A DNA stretch of 18,380 bases from JAHJQQ01 sp032907525 (GCA_032907525.1 JAJJPM010000067.1:1-18380); one strand, 5' to 3'; shown: positions 9,187-16,590, numbered from the stretch's first letter. Translations and numbers: made by a program. Notes: a model not told the origin generated them from the letters alone.

Positions 9187-9203
9187 TGTCGGCAGGCTTG
9201 ACA
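9187..9203. promoter_or_regulatory. Dyad TGTC-N9-GACA, proximal copy (candidate upstream activating site)
   Basis: The 17-mer TGTCGGCAGGCTTGACA agrees with the copy at 9084 at 11 of 17 positions, including all of both outer TGTC and TGACA arms. It is centred about 98 bp before the predicted sigma54 start point, where enhancer-binding activators usually bind. It is a candidate binding site for a PrsR-like or other sigma54 activator; the regulator is not in the window. Confidence 0.45.
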
Positions 9204-9210
9204 GTAAAAG

Positions 9211-9227
9211 TGCCCCGGCGCGGGGCA
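9211..9227. promoter_or_regulatory. Perfect 7-bp GC dyad between activator and IHF-like sites
   Basis: TGCCCCG (9211-9217) and CGGGGCA (9221-9227) are exact complements around 3 nt. It lies 7 bp after the proximal TGTC/GACA dyad and about 65-80 bp before the predicted start point. It could be a second regulator site or, less likely without a T-run, a terminator. Confidence 0.35.
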
Positions 9228-9235
9228 TGGGCGTG

Positions 9236-9248
9236 CATTATATTGATT
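9236..9248 (-). promoter_or_regulatory. IHF-like site between dyads and sigma54 core
   Basis: The minus strand reads AATCAATATAATG, which matches the IHF consensus WATCAANNNNTTR at all but one defined position. It lies in a locally AT-rich stretch between the candidate activator sites and the -24/-12 element. That is where IHF bends the DNA in many sigma54 promoters. Confidence 0.4.
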
Positions 9249-9266
9249 TTAAATGACAAACATGGG

Positions 9267-9282
9267 TGGCACAGAATCTGCT
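9267..9282 (+). promoter_or_regulatory. Sigma54 (RpoN) -24/-12 promoter
   Basis: TGGCACAGAATCTGCT has the invariant GG (9268-9269) and GC (9280-9281) separated by exactly 10 bp, and the full TGGCAC of the -24 box. The predicted start point is near 9293, giving a leader of about 58 nt to the GTG at 9351. Sigma54 promoters before PEP-CTERM genes are an established association in exosortase-bearing bacteria. Confidence 0.65.
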
Positions 9283-9350
9283 CTGATAAGAGGCAGCTAA
9301 TATAGTAATCTTCGCAACTCCTTCAATGGGGCTGCCTTCGGAGCGCAATC

Positions 9351-9599
9351 GTGGCCATCCGCTGTCGACATCTGGGAGTGATCGCCGGGCTGGCGCTCGC
9401 GCTGAGCGTCGTTGCCGCTTCGGATTGGGCCGTCGAGGCGCCGGCCGCCACGGTGACGGTCCCGGTCACGATGCAGCTCGCGCCGGAACCCGAGACAGCG
9501 CCTGCGCCGGCTCCGGTCCTCTTCCTGGCAGGGGGACTGCTCGGTCTCGCCGCCATGGTGCGCTGGCGGCAGAAGCTCGGCGCCTGGTTCGGCCGGTAG
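9351..9599 (+). CDS. Small exported protein with PEP-CTERM-like C-terminal anchor
   Basis: An 82-residue protein starting at GTG 9351, with GGAG (9340-9343) 7 nt upstream. Residues 1-23 form a signal peptide: basic MAIRCR, then a hydrophobic Leu/Ala/Val run. A short Pro/Glu/Ala/Thr-rich stretch follows, including APEPETAPAPAP. The C-terminus APVLFLAGGLLGLAAMVRWR is a single hydrophobic helix with the GLLGLA signature and basic residues after it, as in PEP-CTERM and VPxPA-type exosortase sorting signals. Codon use is GC-rich at third positions, like the neighbours. The mature part would be only about 25-30 residues. The gene stands alone between uppP and two repeats, behind a sigma54 promoter. 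No exosortase lies in the window. The sorting assignment is inferred from the tail; a plain small membrane protein is the alternative. Confidence 0.65.
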   Translation: MAIRCRHLGVIAGLALALSVVAASDWAVEAPAATVTVPVTMQLAPEPETAPAPAPVLFLAGGLLGLAAMVRWRQKLGAWFGR

Positions 9600-9640
9600 G
9601 ACGGCGTCCAGGGCCGAATGGCACTGACTTGAACCACTCT

Positions 9641-9769
9641 TGGCCACGGAATCCACGGAACGACACGGAAAGCATTCATTGCGTAAACCCGGCATCATCC
9701 CTCCGCGGTTGTGTTTCCGGGTTTTTACGATAAGCCTTTTTCCGTGTCATTCCGTGGGTTCCGTGGCCA
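9641..9769. repeat. Palindromic repeat with CACGGAA units, possible terminator
   Basis: A 31-nt arm (9641-9671) and its near-complement (9739-9769) pair at 29 of 31 positions. Each arm carries three copies of the heptamer CACGGAA (or its complement) spaced 9 and 10 nt apart. Nested inside are GTAAACCCGG and CCGGGTTTTTAC. Seven T residues (9770-9776) follow the right arm, so in the plus direction it could end transcription of the small gene. Repeats built of such units are scattered in many environmental bacterial genomes, which suggests a non-autonomous repeat element. Confidence 0.7.
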
Positions 9770-9787
9770 TTTTTTTAAAGGTGTCGG

Positions 9788-9927
9788 CTTAAGGAACCTC
9801 TGATTTATTCGTCATTGCGAGGAGCGTAGCGACGCGGCAATCTCCAACCTATTGATCTACCGTAGAAAGAGATTGCTTCGCTTCGCTCGCAATGACGGTG
9901 TAACGAATTAATCAGAGGTTCCTCAAG
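9788..9927. repeat. MITE-like 140-bp nested palindrome
   Basis: The outer arms 9788-9805 and 9910-9927 are 18-bp inverted repeats with one mismatch, holding GGAACCTCTGATT and its complement. Inside, 9811-9844 and 9869-9896 form a second imperfect inverted repeat that begins GTCATTGCGAG and ends CAATCTC, a sequence type known as a dispersed palindrome in many bacteria. The right half has 8 extra bases (TTACACCG in the reversed reading) between the outer and inner arms. There is no coding capacity. It lies 15 bp before the 3' end of the convergent cca. With the neighbouring palindrome it accounts for the whole gene-free stretch 9600-9942. Confidence 0.75.
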
Positions 9928-9942
9928 TAAGTGCCATTGCGC

Positions 9943-11178
9943 CTAGGCCGGAGATTTCGCGATCGCCTTCGCGATCGCGTCGCAGCGCAGTTCCCGCAAA
10001 CGCTCACCCAGCGCCGCACCCTGCAGGCCCTGTCCGGCCAGCGTCCTCGCGTCCACCGCGCGCGCCGCGGCGAAGGCGGTGCGGAACACGTCGGCCTGCG
10101 GATAGGGGCGGTCGCCCGCATTCTGGCCGCCGCGCCCGCGGCTGTCGGCCTCGCAGGCCAGCAGGAAATCCTCCAGGATCTCCGGCCGCCGGAAGGCGTC
10201 CAGACCGGTCAGCGTCTCGAGCAGAGTGCCGGCGCGCAGTTCCAGCGCGCGGTGGCAATGGCCGTGATAGCGGGCGACCTTGACCGCCAGATCGCGGTAG
10301 TCGTTGGGGATCCGCAGGCGCCGGCACAGGGCCTCGATCAGCTCGACGCCGCGCTGCTCGTGGCCGATGTGCCGCGGCAGTTCGGCGGCCGGGGTCGTGC
10401 CCTTGCCGAGGTCGTGCACCAGCGCGGCGAAGCGCACCCGCGGGTCGGGGCTGAGGCGCGCGGCCTGATCCAGCACCATCAGGCAGTGCGTGCCGGTGTC
10501 GATCTCCGGGTGGTGGTGGGCCGGCTGCGGGACGCCGAACAGGCGGTCCAGTTCGGGGAAGATCACGGCCAGCGCGCCGCAGCGGTGCAGCACCTCGAAG
10601 AAGCGGCTCGGGCGGTCCTCGGCCAGGGCCTTCTCGGTCTCCGCCCAGACGCGCTCCGGCACGAGGTGGTCGACCTCGCCGGCGGTGACCATCTGTTTCA
10701 TGAGCGCGTGGGTGCCGTGCGCGACCTTGAAGCCCCACTTGGCGAAGCGCGCCGCGAAGCGCGCCACCCGCAGGATGCGCACCGGATCCTCCACGAAGGC
10801 CCTGGAGACGTGCTTCAGCAGGCCCTGGGCGAGGTCCTCGCGGCCGTTGAAGGGGTCGATGATCGTGCCGTCGGGGGCCTCGGCCATGGCGTTGATGGTG
10901 AGGTCGCGCCGTTTGAGATCTTCCTCCAGCGTGACCTCGGGGCTGGCATGCACGACGAAACCCTTGTAACCGGGCGCGGTCTTGCGCTCGGTGCGGGCGA
11001 GCGCGTACTCCTCGTGGGTCTCGGGGTGCAGAAAGACCGGAAAATCCTTGCCGACCGGGCGATAGCCCAGCTTCACCATCTCTTCCGGCGTGGCGCCGAC
11101 GACCACCCAGTCGCGTTCCTTGACCGGCAACCCGAGCAGCTTGTCGCGCACCGCGCCGCCGACGAGATAGATGTCCAT
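9943..11178 (-). CDS. cca: CCA-adding multifunctional tRNA nucleotidyltransferase
   Basis: A 411-residue class II enzyme that adds or repairs the 3' CCA of tRNAs. The gammaproteobacterial form has an extra C-terminal HD domain with phosphatase and phosphodiesterase activities. The N-terminal nucleotide-binding motif YLVGGAVRD is followed by KERD, so the metal-binding pair is E21 and D23 where E. coli has D21 and D23. The RRDLTINAMA and PVRILRVARFAARFA motifs follow. The HD pair is H255-D256 in LVHDLGKG, same numbering as E. coli. The frame extends 11 codons upstream of 11178, but the homologous start is MDIYLVGG. It is the last gene of an slt, NDUFA9-like, cca series on the minus strand. Confidence 0.96.
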   Translation of the reverse strand: MDIYLVGGAVRDKLLGLPVKERDWVVVGATPEEMVKLGYRPVGKDFPVFLHPETHEEYALARTERKTAPGYKGFVVHASPEVTLEEDLKRRDLTINAMAEAPDGTIIDPFNGREDLAQGLLKHVSRAFVEDPVRILRVARFAARFAKWGFKVAHGTHALMKQMVTAGEVDHLVPERVWAETEKALAEDRPSRFFEVLHRCGALAVIFPELDRLFGVPQPAHHHPEIDTGTHCLMVLDQAARLSPDPRVRFAALVHDLGKGTTPAAELPRHIGHEQRGVELIEALCRRLRIPNDYRDLAVKVARYHGHCHRALELRAGTLLETLTGLDAFRRPEILEDFLLACEADSRGRGGQNAGDRPYPQADVFRTAFAAARAVDARTLAGQGLQGAALGERLRELRCDAIAKAIAKSPA

Positions 11179-11311
11179 GTGCCGATCCCGCTCCGTTGAT
11201 GTGAGGCGCATTAGAGCGCAGGTCGCAAAGCGCCGGATGGGGTGCTCATGCCGCGGTCACCGCGGCATCCGGCGCGGGGCACGGCGCTGTCGCGCCCGGC
11301 ATGGCCCGTCG

Positions 11312-12280
11312 TCAGCCGCGCCGCGCCCGTTCCCGGAACCGCTGATAGGCACCGCGCGCACCGCGCCGGCCGAGATAGCCCGGCACCACGGCATCGACGG
11401 CCGTGGGACGGATGCCCAGCTCGATCAGGCCGTTCCGGCCGCAGACGCTGTCCTTCTGCAACGACCAGTAGTTGTCGCGGCTGAACGGCTTGCCGGGCAC
11501 GAACTCCAGCGCCCGCGCCTGCAGGCGCGACAGCGCGTCGTTCAGCCTCCAGATGCGCCGGCGCAGGCCGAGCTGGTCCGCCGTGTATTCCACCAGCTGC
11601 GCCAGGGTGTAGACCTCCGGACCGCACAGGTCGCAGTGTTTGCCGATGGTGGAACGGTCGCGGAGTGCGCGTGCCATGGCCTCGACGACATCGCCGACAT
11701 ACACCGGTGAGAACCGGCTCTCCGCGCAGGCCAGCGGAAACACCAGCGGGGTGAGCCGGAGCAGCGTCGCGAAGCGGTTGAAGAAGCTGTCGCCGGGACC
11801 GAAGATCACCGAGGGCCGGAAGCTGGTGACCTCGAGGCCTTCGCGCGCGGCGCCATGGACCAGATCCTCGCCCTGGCCCTTGGTGCGCAGATAGAGGCTG
11901 TGCGCCTCGCGCGGGTCGGCGTTGAGGGCGCTCATGTGCAGCAGCCGCCGCACACCGGCGTCGCGCATGGCGGCGACGATCTTTTCCGGCAGCGCCACAT
12001 GGGCGCGCGCGAAGGCCTGACCGGCCGGCCCGCGGTGTTCGTTGAGTATGCCGACCAGATTGACGACGGCGTCGCAGCCGGCGATCAGGCCGCGCAGCGT
12101 GGCCGGGTCGTGCACGTCGGCTTCGATCAGCGTGACGCGCGGGTCGACCAGCAGCGCGCGCTGCCGTTCGCGCCGTCGCGTGGGTATGGTCACCCGCCAG
12201 CCTTCCCGCGTCAGCCGGTGGGCGAGATGGCGGCCGACGAAACCGGAGCCGCCGATGATGCATATCTTCTGGTCAGCCAT
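11312..12280 (-). CDS. NDUFA9-like NAD(P)-binding epimerase/dehydratase family protein
   Basis: A 322-residue atypical short-chain dehydrogenase with one Rossmann domain. The dinucleotide motif is GGSGFVG (G10, G13, G16), and YLRTK at 130-134 is the YxxxK pair with S117 upstream. The segments DAVVNLVGIL and FRPSVIFGPGD are typical of the group related to the 39-kDa subunit of complex I. The bacterial substrate and role are unknown; NAD(P)H binding is inferred. It lies 85 bp after slt and 133 bp before cca, all on the minus strand, an order I believe is common in gammaproteobacteria. No Shine-Dalgarno is evident at the ATG, but the start fits the family well. Confidence 0.9.
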   Translation of the reverse strand: MADQKICIIGGSGFVGRHLAHRLTREGWRVTIPTRRRERQRALLVDPRVTLIEADVHDPATLRGLIAGCDAVVNLVGILNEHRGPAGQAFARAHVALPEKIVAAMRDAGVRRLLHMSALNADPREAHSLYLRTKGQGEDLVHGAAREGLEVTSFRPSVIFGPGDSFFNRFATLLRLTPLVFPLACAESRFSPVYVGDVVEAMARALRDRSTIGKHCDLCGPEVYTLAQLVEYTADQLGLRRRIWRLNDALSRLQARALEFVPGKPFSRDNYWSLQKDSVCGRNGLIELGIRPTAVDAVVPGYLGRRGARGAYQRFRERARRG

Positions 12281-12365
12281 GGTCTGGCGTCGTCCGCTTG
12301 TCGTCGGTCGTGGCAGGGAATGGTGGCGGCGCCGCCGGGTCAGGTCAAGAGCGCCGCGGGCGGCG

Positions 12366-14309
12366 TCATTCCGGCTTCGGTCCGATGGCGGGCATGCGCT
12401 TGCGCAGCGGCGTCACGGGCCGTTCCAGGCGCGCGTCGTAGACGGTGGTGAAGGCCAGCACGCCGCGCACATAGCCGCGCGTCTCGGTGAAGGGAATGGT
12501 GTCGACCCACAGTTCGGCCGGCACTGTGGTCTCGGGCAGCCAGCGGCGTACGCGATGCGGTCCGGCGTTGTAGGCGGCCGTGGCCAGCACCTTGTTGCCC
12601 AGGTCGTCCAGGACGTGGCGCAGGTAGTTGCTGCCCAGCCGGATGTTGGTGTCCGCCTGCAGCAGCTTGGCGCGGCTGGGGGCGGGCAGCTTGAGCATCC
12701 GGGCCATCTGGCTGCCGGTGGCGGGCATGAGCTGCATCAGCCCCAGCGCGCCGACGGGCGAGCGTGCGTCGACCATGAAGGCGCTCTCCTGACGCATCAC
12801 GCCCATGATCCACGAGGGGTCGAGATCGAGCTGCTTCGCGGTCTTCACGACCTCGCGTTCGTACAGCACCGGAAAGCGCACATCCAGATCGTCCTGATGG
12901 CCCGAGCGTGCCGCGGTGATGATGGCGCGGTCGTGCCAGTCCCAGCGATGGGCCAGTGCGGCAGCCACCTCCAGGCCGCGGGCATCGAGGTTGCGGATGG
13001 CGTAGGCCCACTCGCGGCGGGCGTCGTAGATCAGGTCGGCGCGCCGCAGCTCGCGGGCGCGGACGAATGCCGGCTGCTGCCGCTGGAGCCGCTCCAGATC
13101 GGCTTCTTCGACGGGAATGGGTGCGTGCGCGAGGCTGTACGGACGGTCGAGGAAGTCCGCGGCCAGGAATCCGTGATAGGAACGCTCGCCGGCCAGCGGT
13201 TCGAAGACGAGTTCGGCCGCCGCCCGATCGCCCAGTTCCGCCTGCGCGCGGCCGCGCCAATAACGCCATTCACTCTCGGACTGTTCCTCCGCCGGCATGG
13301 CGTCGATGGCCGCCAGGAGGGCGGACCAGTCACGCTGCAGCAGGGCGCTGCGCGCCTGCCATTCGCGCAGCGTGCGGTCGCGCGCGCTGTCCGGCACCTG
13401 CGCCAGCCAGACATGCGCCTGCGGGAGGCGCTGGTAGGCCGCGGACAGGGCCACGCGCCGGCTGACATCGGCGCGCACGCCGGCGTCGAAGGCGTAACGG
13501 TCCGCCAGCGCCGCCCACCAGTCGTGTGCCTCCTGCGCATCGCTGCGTGCCAGCCGCGTCACGGCGTGCGCAAGGATTTCGCGTGCCGGCAGGGAATCCG
13601 CGGCCAGCGCCGCATGGGCGCGCGCCTCGCTGGGACGGTGGTGCACCTTGCGCCAGAGATCCACCCATCTGCGTTCGTCGGCAGGCAGCATGCGCGACAG
13701 ATAGGACGCCAGGCTGAGAGCATTGTTGTCCATCGCCAGGCGGATGCGTTCCCACACCAGCTCCCGCGTCATGCGCGGGCTGTTGGTGAGCACCTTGAAC
13801 ACCGGATCGCAGGCGTCGGGCTGCGATTTGCCGACACGCCAGAGCTCGGCCGCGGCATCCAGCCAGGCCGCGTCCGCGGGCTCCTTGCGGGTGGCGCGCA
13901 GATAGAAGCACTGCAACTCGGCCGAATCGCTGCTGCCGGGGTAGAAGGCCAGGAACCGCCGCCACTGGTGCTGGCGGGCGAGATGATTCAGCCAGCTGTA
14001 GCGCAGACGCTCCGCCAGAGGCGTGTCGCCGAACTCGTCCAGAAAGGCGCGGATATCCGCATCCGTCGCTCTGGAAAAGCGCGCGCGCAGCTCGTCGTAG
14101 CGCAGATAGGGATAGAGCGGATAATCCCGCAGCCGGTCGGCGAGCTGCTGATAGCGCGTCAGCTGATTCTGCTGCAGGGCCTTGCGGGCATCCAGGAAGC
14201 GCTGGCGTTCGGCGGCGTAGCCGTCCGTCGCCGCGGACGCGCCGTTCAGCAGCAGGATGCCGAAGAGGAATTGCAGCAGCAGAATGCTGTAACGCTTACG
14301 GGTGCTCAT
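12366..14309 (-). CDS. slt: Soluble lytic murein transglycosylase (Slt70 family)
   Basis: A 647-residue periplasmic enzyme that cleaves peptidoglycan between MurNAc and GlcNAc with formation of 1,6-anhydroMurNAc, for wall recycling and remodelling. Residues 1-26 are a signal peptide (basic STRKR, hydrophobic core, cleavage after ASA). A long alpha-helical superhelix of the ring-shaped U domain fills about 30-430. The C-terminal lysozyme-like domain holds the catalytic glutamate E508 in RQESAFMVDARSPVGALGLM, followed by QLMPATG and the AYNAG motif. Length agrees with E. coli Slt70. It is divergent from the aldehyde dehydrogenase with only 63 bp between the starts and is the first gene of the minus-strand series leading to cca. 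Confidence 0.96.
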   Translation of the reverse strand: MSTRKRYSILLLQFLFGILLLNGASAATDGYAAERQRFLDARKALQQNQLTRYQQLADRLRDYPLYPYLRYDELRARFSRATDADIRAFLDEFGDTPLAERLRYSWLNHLARQHQWRRFLAFYPGSSDSAELQCFYLRATRKEPADAAWLDAAAELWRVGKSQPDACDPVFKVLTNSPRMTRELVWERIRLAMDNNALSLASYLSRMLPADERRWVDLWRKVHHRPSEARAHAALAADSLPAREILAHAVTRLARSDAQEAHDWWAALADRYAFDAGVRADVSRRVALSAAYQRLPQAHVWLAQVPDSARDRTLREWQARSALLQRDWSALLAAIDAMPAEEQSESEWRYWRGRAQAELGDRAAAELVFEPLAGERSYHGFLAADFLDRPYSLAHAPIPVEEADLERLQRQQPAFVRARELRRADLIYDARREWAYAIRNLDARGLEVAAALAHRWDWHDRAIITAARSGHQDDLDVRFPVLYEREVVKTAKQLDLDPSWIMGVMRQESAFMVDARSPVGALGLMQLMPATGSQMARMLKLPAPSRAKLLQADTNIRLGSNYLRHVLDDLGNKVLATAAYNAGPHRVRRWLPETTVPAELWVDTIPFTETRGYVRGVLAFTTVYDARLERPVTPLRKRMPAIGPKPE

Positions 14310-14372
14310 ACACTATAGTTAACCCGAGTTGGTGCGGGACAACAATCGCGAGCCGAGAAGGGGAATAGATTC

Positions 14373-15737
14373 ATGGCGTTCAAGTCCGTCAATCCTGCCA
14401 CCGGTGATGTCATGAGGGTCGTCGAGACCTGGAGCGAGGCGCAGCTCGACCAGGCACTGTCCGAGGTGGCCGCGGCCACGCCGGCCTGGGCGGCGGCCGG
14501 TTTCGAGGCGCGCGCCGCCGCATTGCGCAAGGTGGCCGGCGTACTGCGCGCGCGGCGTGACGAGCTGGCGCGCGTCATCACCCTGGAAATGGGCAAGCTC
14601 ATCGTCGAGTCGCGTGCCGAGATCGACAAGTGTGCCTGGGCATGCGATTTCTATGCCGACCAGGCGGCCGCATTTCTCGCCGACGAACTGATCGAAAGCG
14701 ATGCCGGCCGCAGCCTGGTCGCCTATCAGCCGCTCGGCACGGTGCTGGCGGTGATGCCCTGGAACTTTCCGTTCTGGCAGGTGTTCCGCTTCGCCGCGCC
14801 GGCGCTGATGGCCGGCAACACCGGCGTGCTCAAGCACGCCTCCAACGTGCCCGGTTGCGCGCTGGCCATCGAGGAGGTGTTCGTCGAGGCCGGCCTGCCC
14901 GCCAATGTGTTCCGCTCACTGATGATTCCGGCCGGACGTGTCAATCGGGTGATCGAGGATCCGCGCATCCACGCTGTCACCTTGACCGGCAGCGAACCCG
15001 CCGGGCGTTCGGTCGCCGCCGCCGCCGGCGCGCAGATCAAGAAGACCGTGCTGGAGCTGGGCGGTTCCGATCCCTTCATCGTGCTCGAGGATGCCGATCT
15101 CGATCTGGCCGTGTCGCAGGCCGCGGCGTCGCGGTTCCTGAACGCGGGCCAGAGCTGCATCGCCGCCAAGCGCTTCATCGTCGTGGACGCGGTCGCCGAG
15201 GCCTTTCTGGCCGGCTTCAAGGCGGCCGTGGAGGCACGGCGCCACGGCGATCCGCTGGACGAGTCGGTGACGCTTGCGCCGATGGCGCGTCACGATCTGC
15301 GCGACGAGCTGCATCAGCAGGTGGTCGAGAGCATCGCCAAGGGCGCGGTCGCCGTCGCGGGCTGCACACCGCTGGCCGGCGCGGGCGCCTTCTATGCGGC
15401 CTCCATTCTCGACGGCGTCGAACACGGCATGCGCGCCTATCGCGAAGAGCTGTTCGGGCCGGTCGCCATCGTCATCCGCGCCCGCGACGAGCGCCATGCC
15501 ATCGAGATCGCCAACGACAGTCCTTTCGGCCTGGGCGGCAGCGTCTGGACACGCGACAGTGCGCGCGGCGAGCGTGTCGCACGCGAGCTCCAGTGCGGCT
15601 GCGCCTTCGTCAACGGCCTGGTCAAGAGCGATCCGCGCCTGCCCTTCGGCGGGGTCAAGCGCTCCGGCTACGGCCGCGAACTCGGCCGCCTCGGCATCCA
15701 CGAATTCGTCAACGCCAAGACCATCTGGATCCGCTGA
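14373..15737 (+). CDS. NAD(P)-dependent succinate-semialdehyde dehydrogenase, Sad/YneI type
   Basis: A 454-residue aldehyde dehydrogenase, closest in my reading to the short E. coli Sad (YneI), which oxidises succinate semialdehyde to succinate. The catalytic cysteine is C262 in NAGQSCIAAKRF and the general base E228 in VLELGGSDPFI. VMPWNFPFWQV and LTGSEPAGRS form the cofactor-binding region. The C-terminal FGGVKRSGYGRELG is typical of the group. The start is firm: AGGGGA (14359-14364) lies 8 nt before the ATG. Substrate assignment rests on overall resemblance; another semialdehyde is possible. The TauE/SafE gene follows after 64 bp on the same strand. Confidence 0.92.
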   Translation: MAFKSVNPATGDVMRVVETWSEAQLDQALSEVAAATPAWAAAGFEARAAALRKVAGVLRARRDELARVITLEMGKLIVESRAEIDKCAWACDFYADQAAAFLADELIESDAGRSLVAYQPLGTVLAVMPWNFPFWQVFRFAAPALMAGNTGVLKHASNVPGCALAIEEVFVEAGLPANVFRSLMIPAGRVNRVIEDPRIHAVTLTGSEPAGRSVAAAAGAQIKKTVLELGGSDPFIVLEDADLDLAVSQAAASRFLNAGQSCIAAKRFIVVDAVAEAFLAGFKAAVEARRHGDPLDESVTLAPMARHDLRDELHQQVVESIAKGAVAVAGCTPLAGAGAFYAASILDGVEHGMRAYREELFGPVAIVIRARDERHAIEIANDSPFGLGGSVWTRDSARGERVARELQCGCAFVNGLVKSDPRLPFGGVKRSGYGRELGRLGIHEFVNAKTIWIR

Positions 15738-15801
15738 GCGCCAATGGAACCACGCCATTCCAACCGCGCCCTTCGCGGTCCGGGCTGAATTTCCGTCGTC
15801 C

Positions 15802-16590
15802 ATGACCGCATTCCTCGTCTATCTCGCCGTCGGTGCGGCGGCCGGCGTGCTGGCGGGTCTGTTCGGCGTCGGCGGCGGGCTGATCATCGTGCCGGTGCTG
15901 GTCTGGGTCTTCACGGCGCAGGGCATGGATGCGTCGGTCGTCATGCATCTCGCCATCGGCACCTCGCTCGCCACCATCGCGCTCACCTCGCTGGCCTCCA
16001 TCCGCGCGCATCACCGGCGCGGCGCGGTGGTCTGGCCCTGGGTGGTGCGGCTCCTGCCGGGCATCGTGCTCGGCGCCCTGGCCGGCGCGTGGCTGGCGGA
16101 CCAGCTGCACACCGGCACCCTCAAGCGCTTCTTCGGCGCGTTCGAGCTGCTGGTCGCCGCGCAGCTGCTGTTCGTGAGCCGCTACGAGGCGCATTTCGAG
16201 CTGCCGGGCCGCGCGGGCATGGGCGTCGCCGGCGCGGTGATCGGCGTGGTGTCGGCGCTGATCGGCATCGGCGGTGGCACGCTGACCGTGCCCTTCCTGG
16301 TGTGGTGCAGGGCCGCGGTGATCCAGGCGGTCGCCACCGCGGCGGCCTGCGGATTCCCGATCGCGGTGGCGGGCGCGCTGGGTTTCGTCGCCGCCGGTTG
16401 GCGCGAGCCCGGCCTGCCGCCGCTGGCGAGCGGTTATCTCTACTGGCCCGCCTGGGCGGGGATCGTGCTGGCGAGCACTTCGGCGGCGGGGTTCGGCGCA
16501 TGGCTCGCGCACCGGCTGCCCGCACAGCAGTTGCGTCGGCTGTTCGCACTGCTGCTCGCGGCGCTCGGACTGAACATGCTGCTCGCGTGA
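15802..16590 (+). CDS. TauE/SafE family sulfite exporter / permease
   Basis: A 262-residue membrane protein with two similar halves and about eight hydrophobic helices. Each half starts with the family glycine motif: AGLFGVGGGLIIVPVLVW near the N-terminus and SALIGIGGGTLTVPFLVW after the middle. Members export sulfite, sulfoacetate or other small organosulfur or organic anions; the substrate here cannot be told from sequence. The frame is open upstream through the dehydrogenase shadow, but the protein clearly begins at MTAFLVYLAVGAAAGVLAG. No good Shine-Dalgarno is seen. It may be co-transcribed with the aldehyde dehydrogenase 64 bp upstream. Confidence 0.9.
   Translation: MTAFLVYLAVGAAAGVLAGLFGVGGGLIIVPVLVWVFTAQGMDASVVMHLAIGTSLATIALTSLASIRAHHRRGAVVWPWVVRLLPGIVLGALAGAWLADQLHTGTLKRFFGAFELLVAAQLLFVSRYEAHFELPGRAGMGVAGAVIGVVSALIGIGGGTLTVPFLVWCRAAVIQAVATAAACGFPIAVAGALGFVAAGWREPGLPPLASGYLYWPAWAGIVLASTSAAGFGAWLAHRLPAQQLRRLFALLLAALGLNMLLA

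Noticed and set aside
9198..9203. TTGACA hexamer as a sigma70 -35 box for the small exported protein
   Set aside because: No acceptable -10 lies 16-18 bp downstream; the region there is the GC dyad. The hexamer is explained by the TGTC/TGACA dyad.
9326..9733. 135-codon plus-strand frame overlapping the small exported protein
   Set aside because: It is Arg/Gly-rich and runs into the CACGGAA repeat; the overlapping 82-residue frame has a Shine-Dalgarno, signal peptide and anchor, so this is its shadow.
12042..14318. 758-codon open frame on the plus strand opposite slt
   Set aside because: It lies antisense to the well-supported slt gene, has low-complexity composition and no recognisable domain; long antisense frames are expected at this GC content.
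14314..14319. TATAGT as a -10 box for the aldehyde dehydrogenase
   Set aside because: The -10 is good, but no -35-like hexamer is present at 16-18 bp spacing, and it lies almost at the slt start codon; too weak to list as a promoter.
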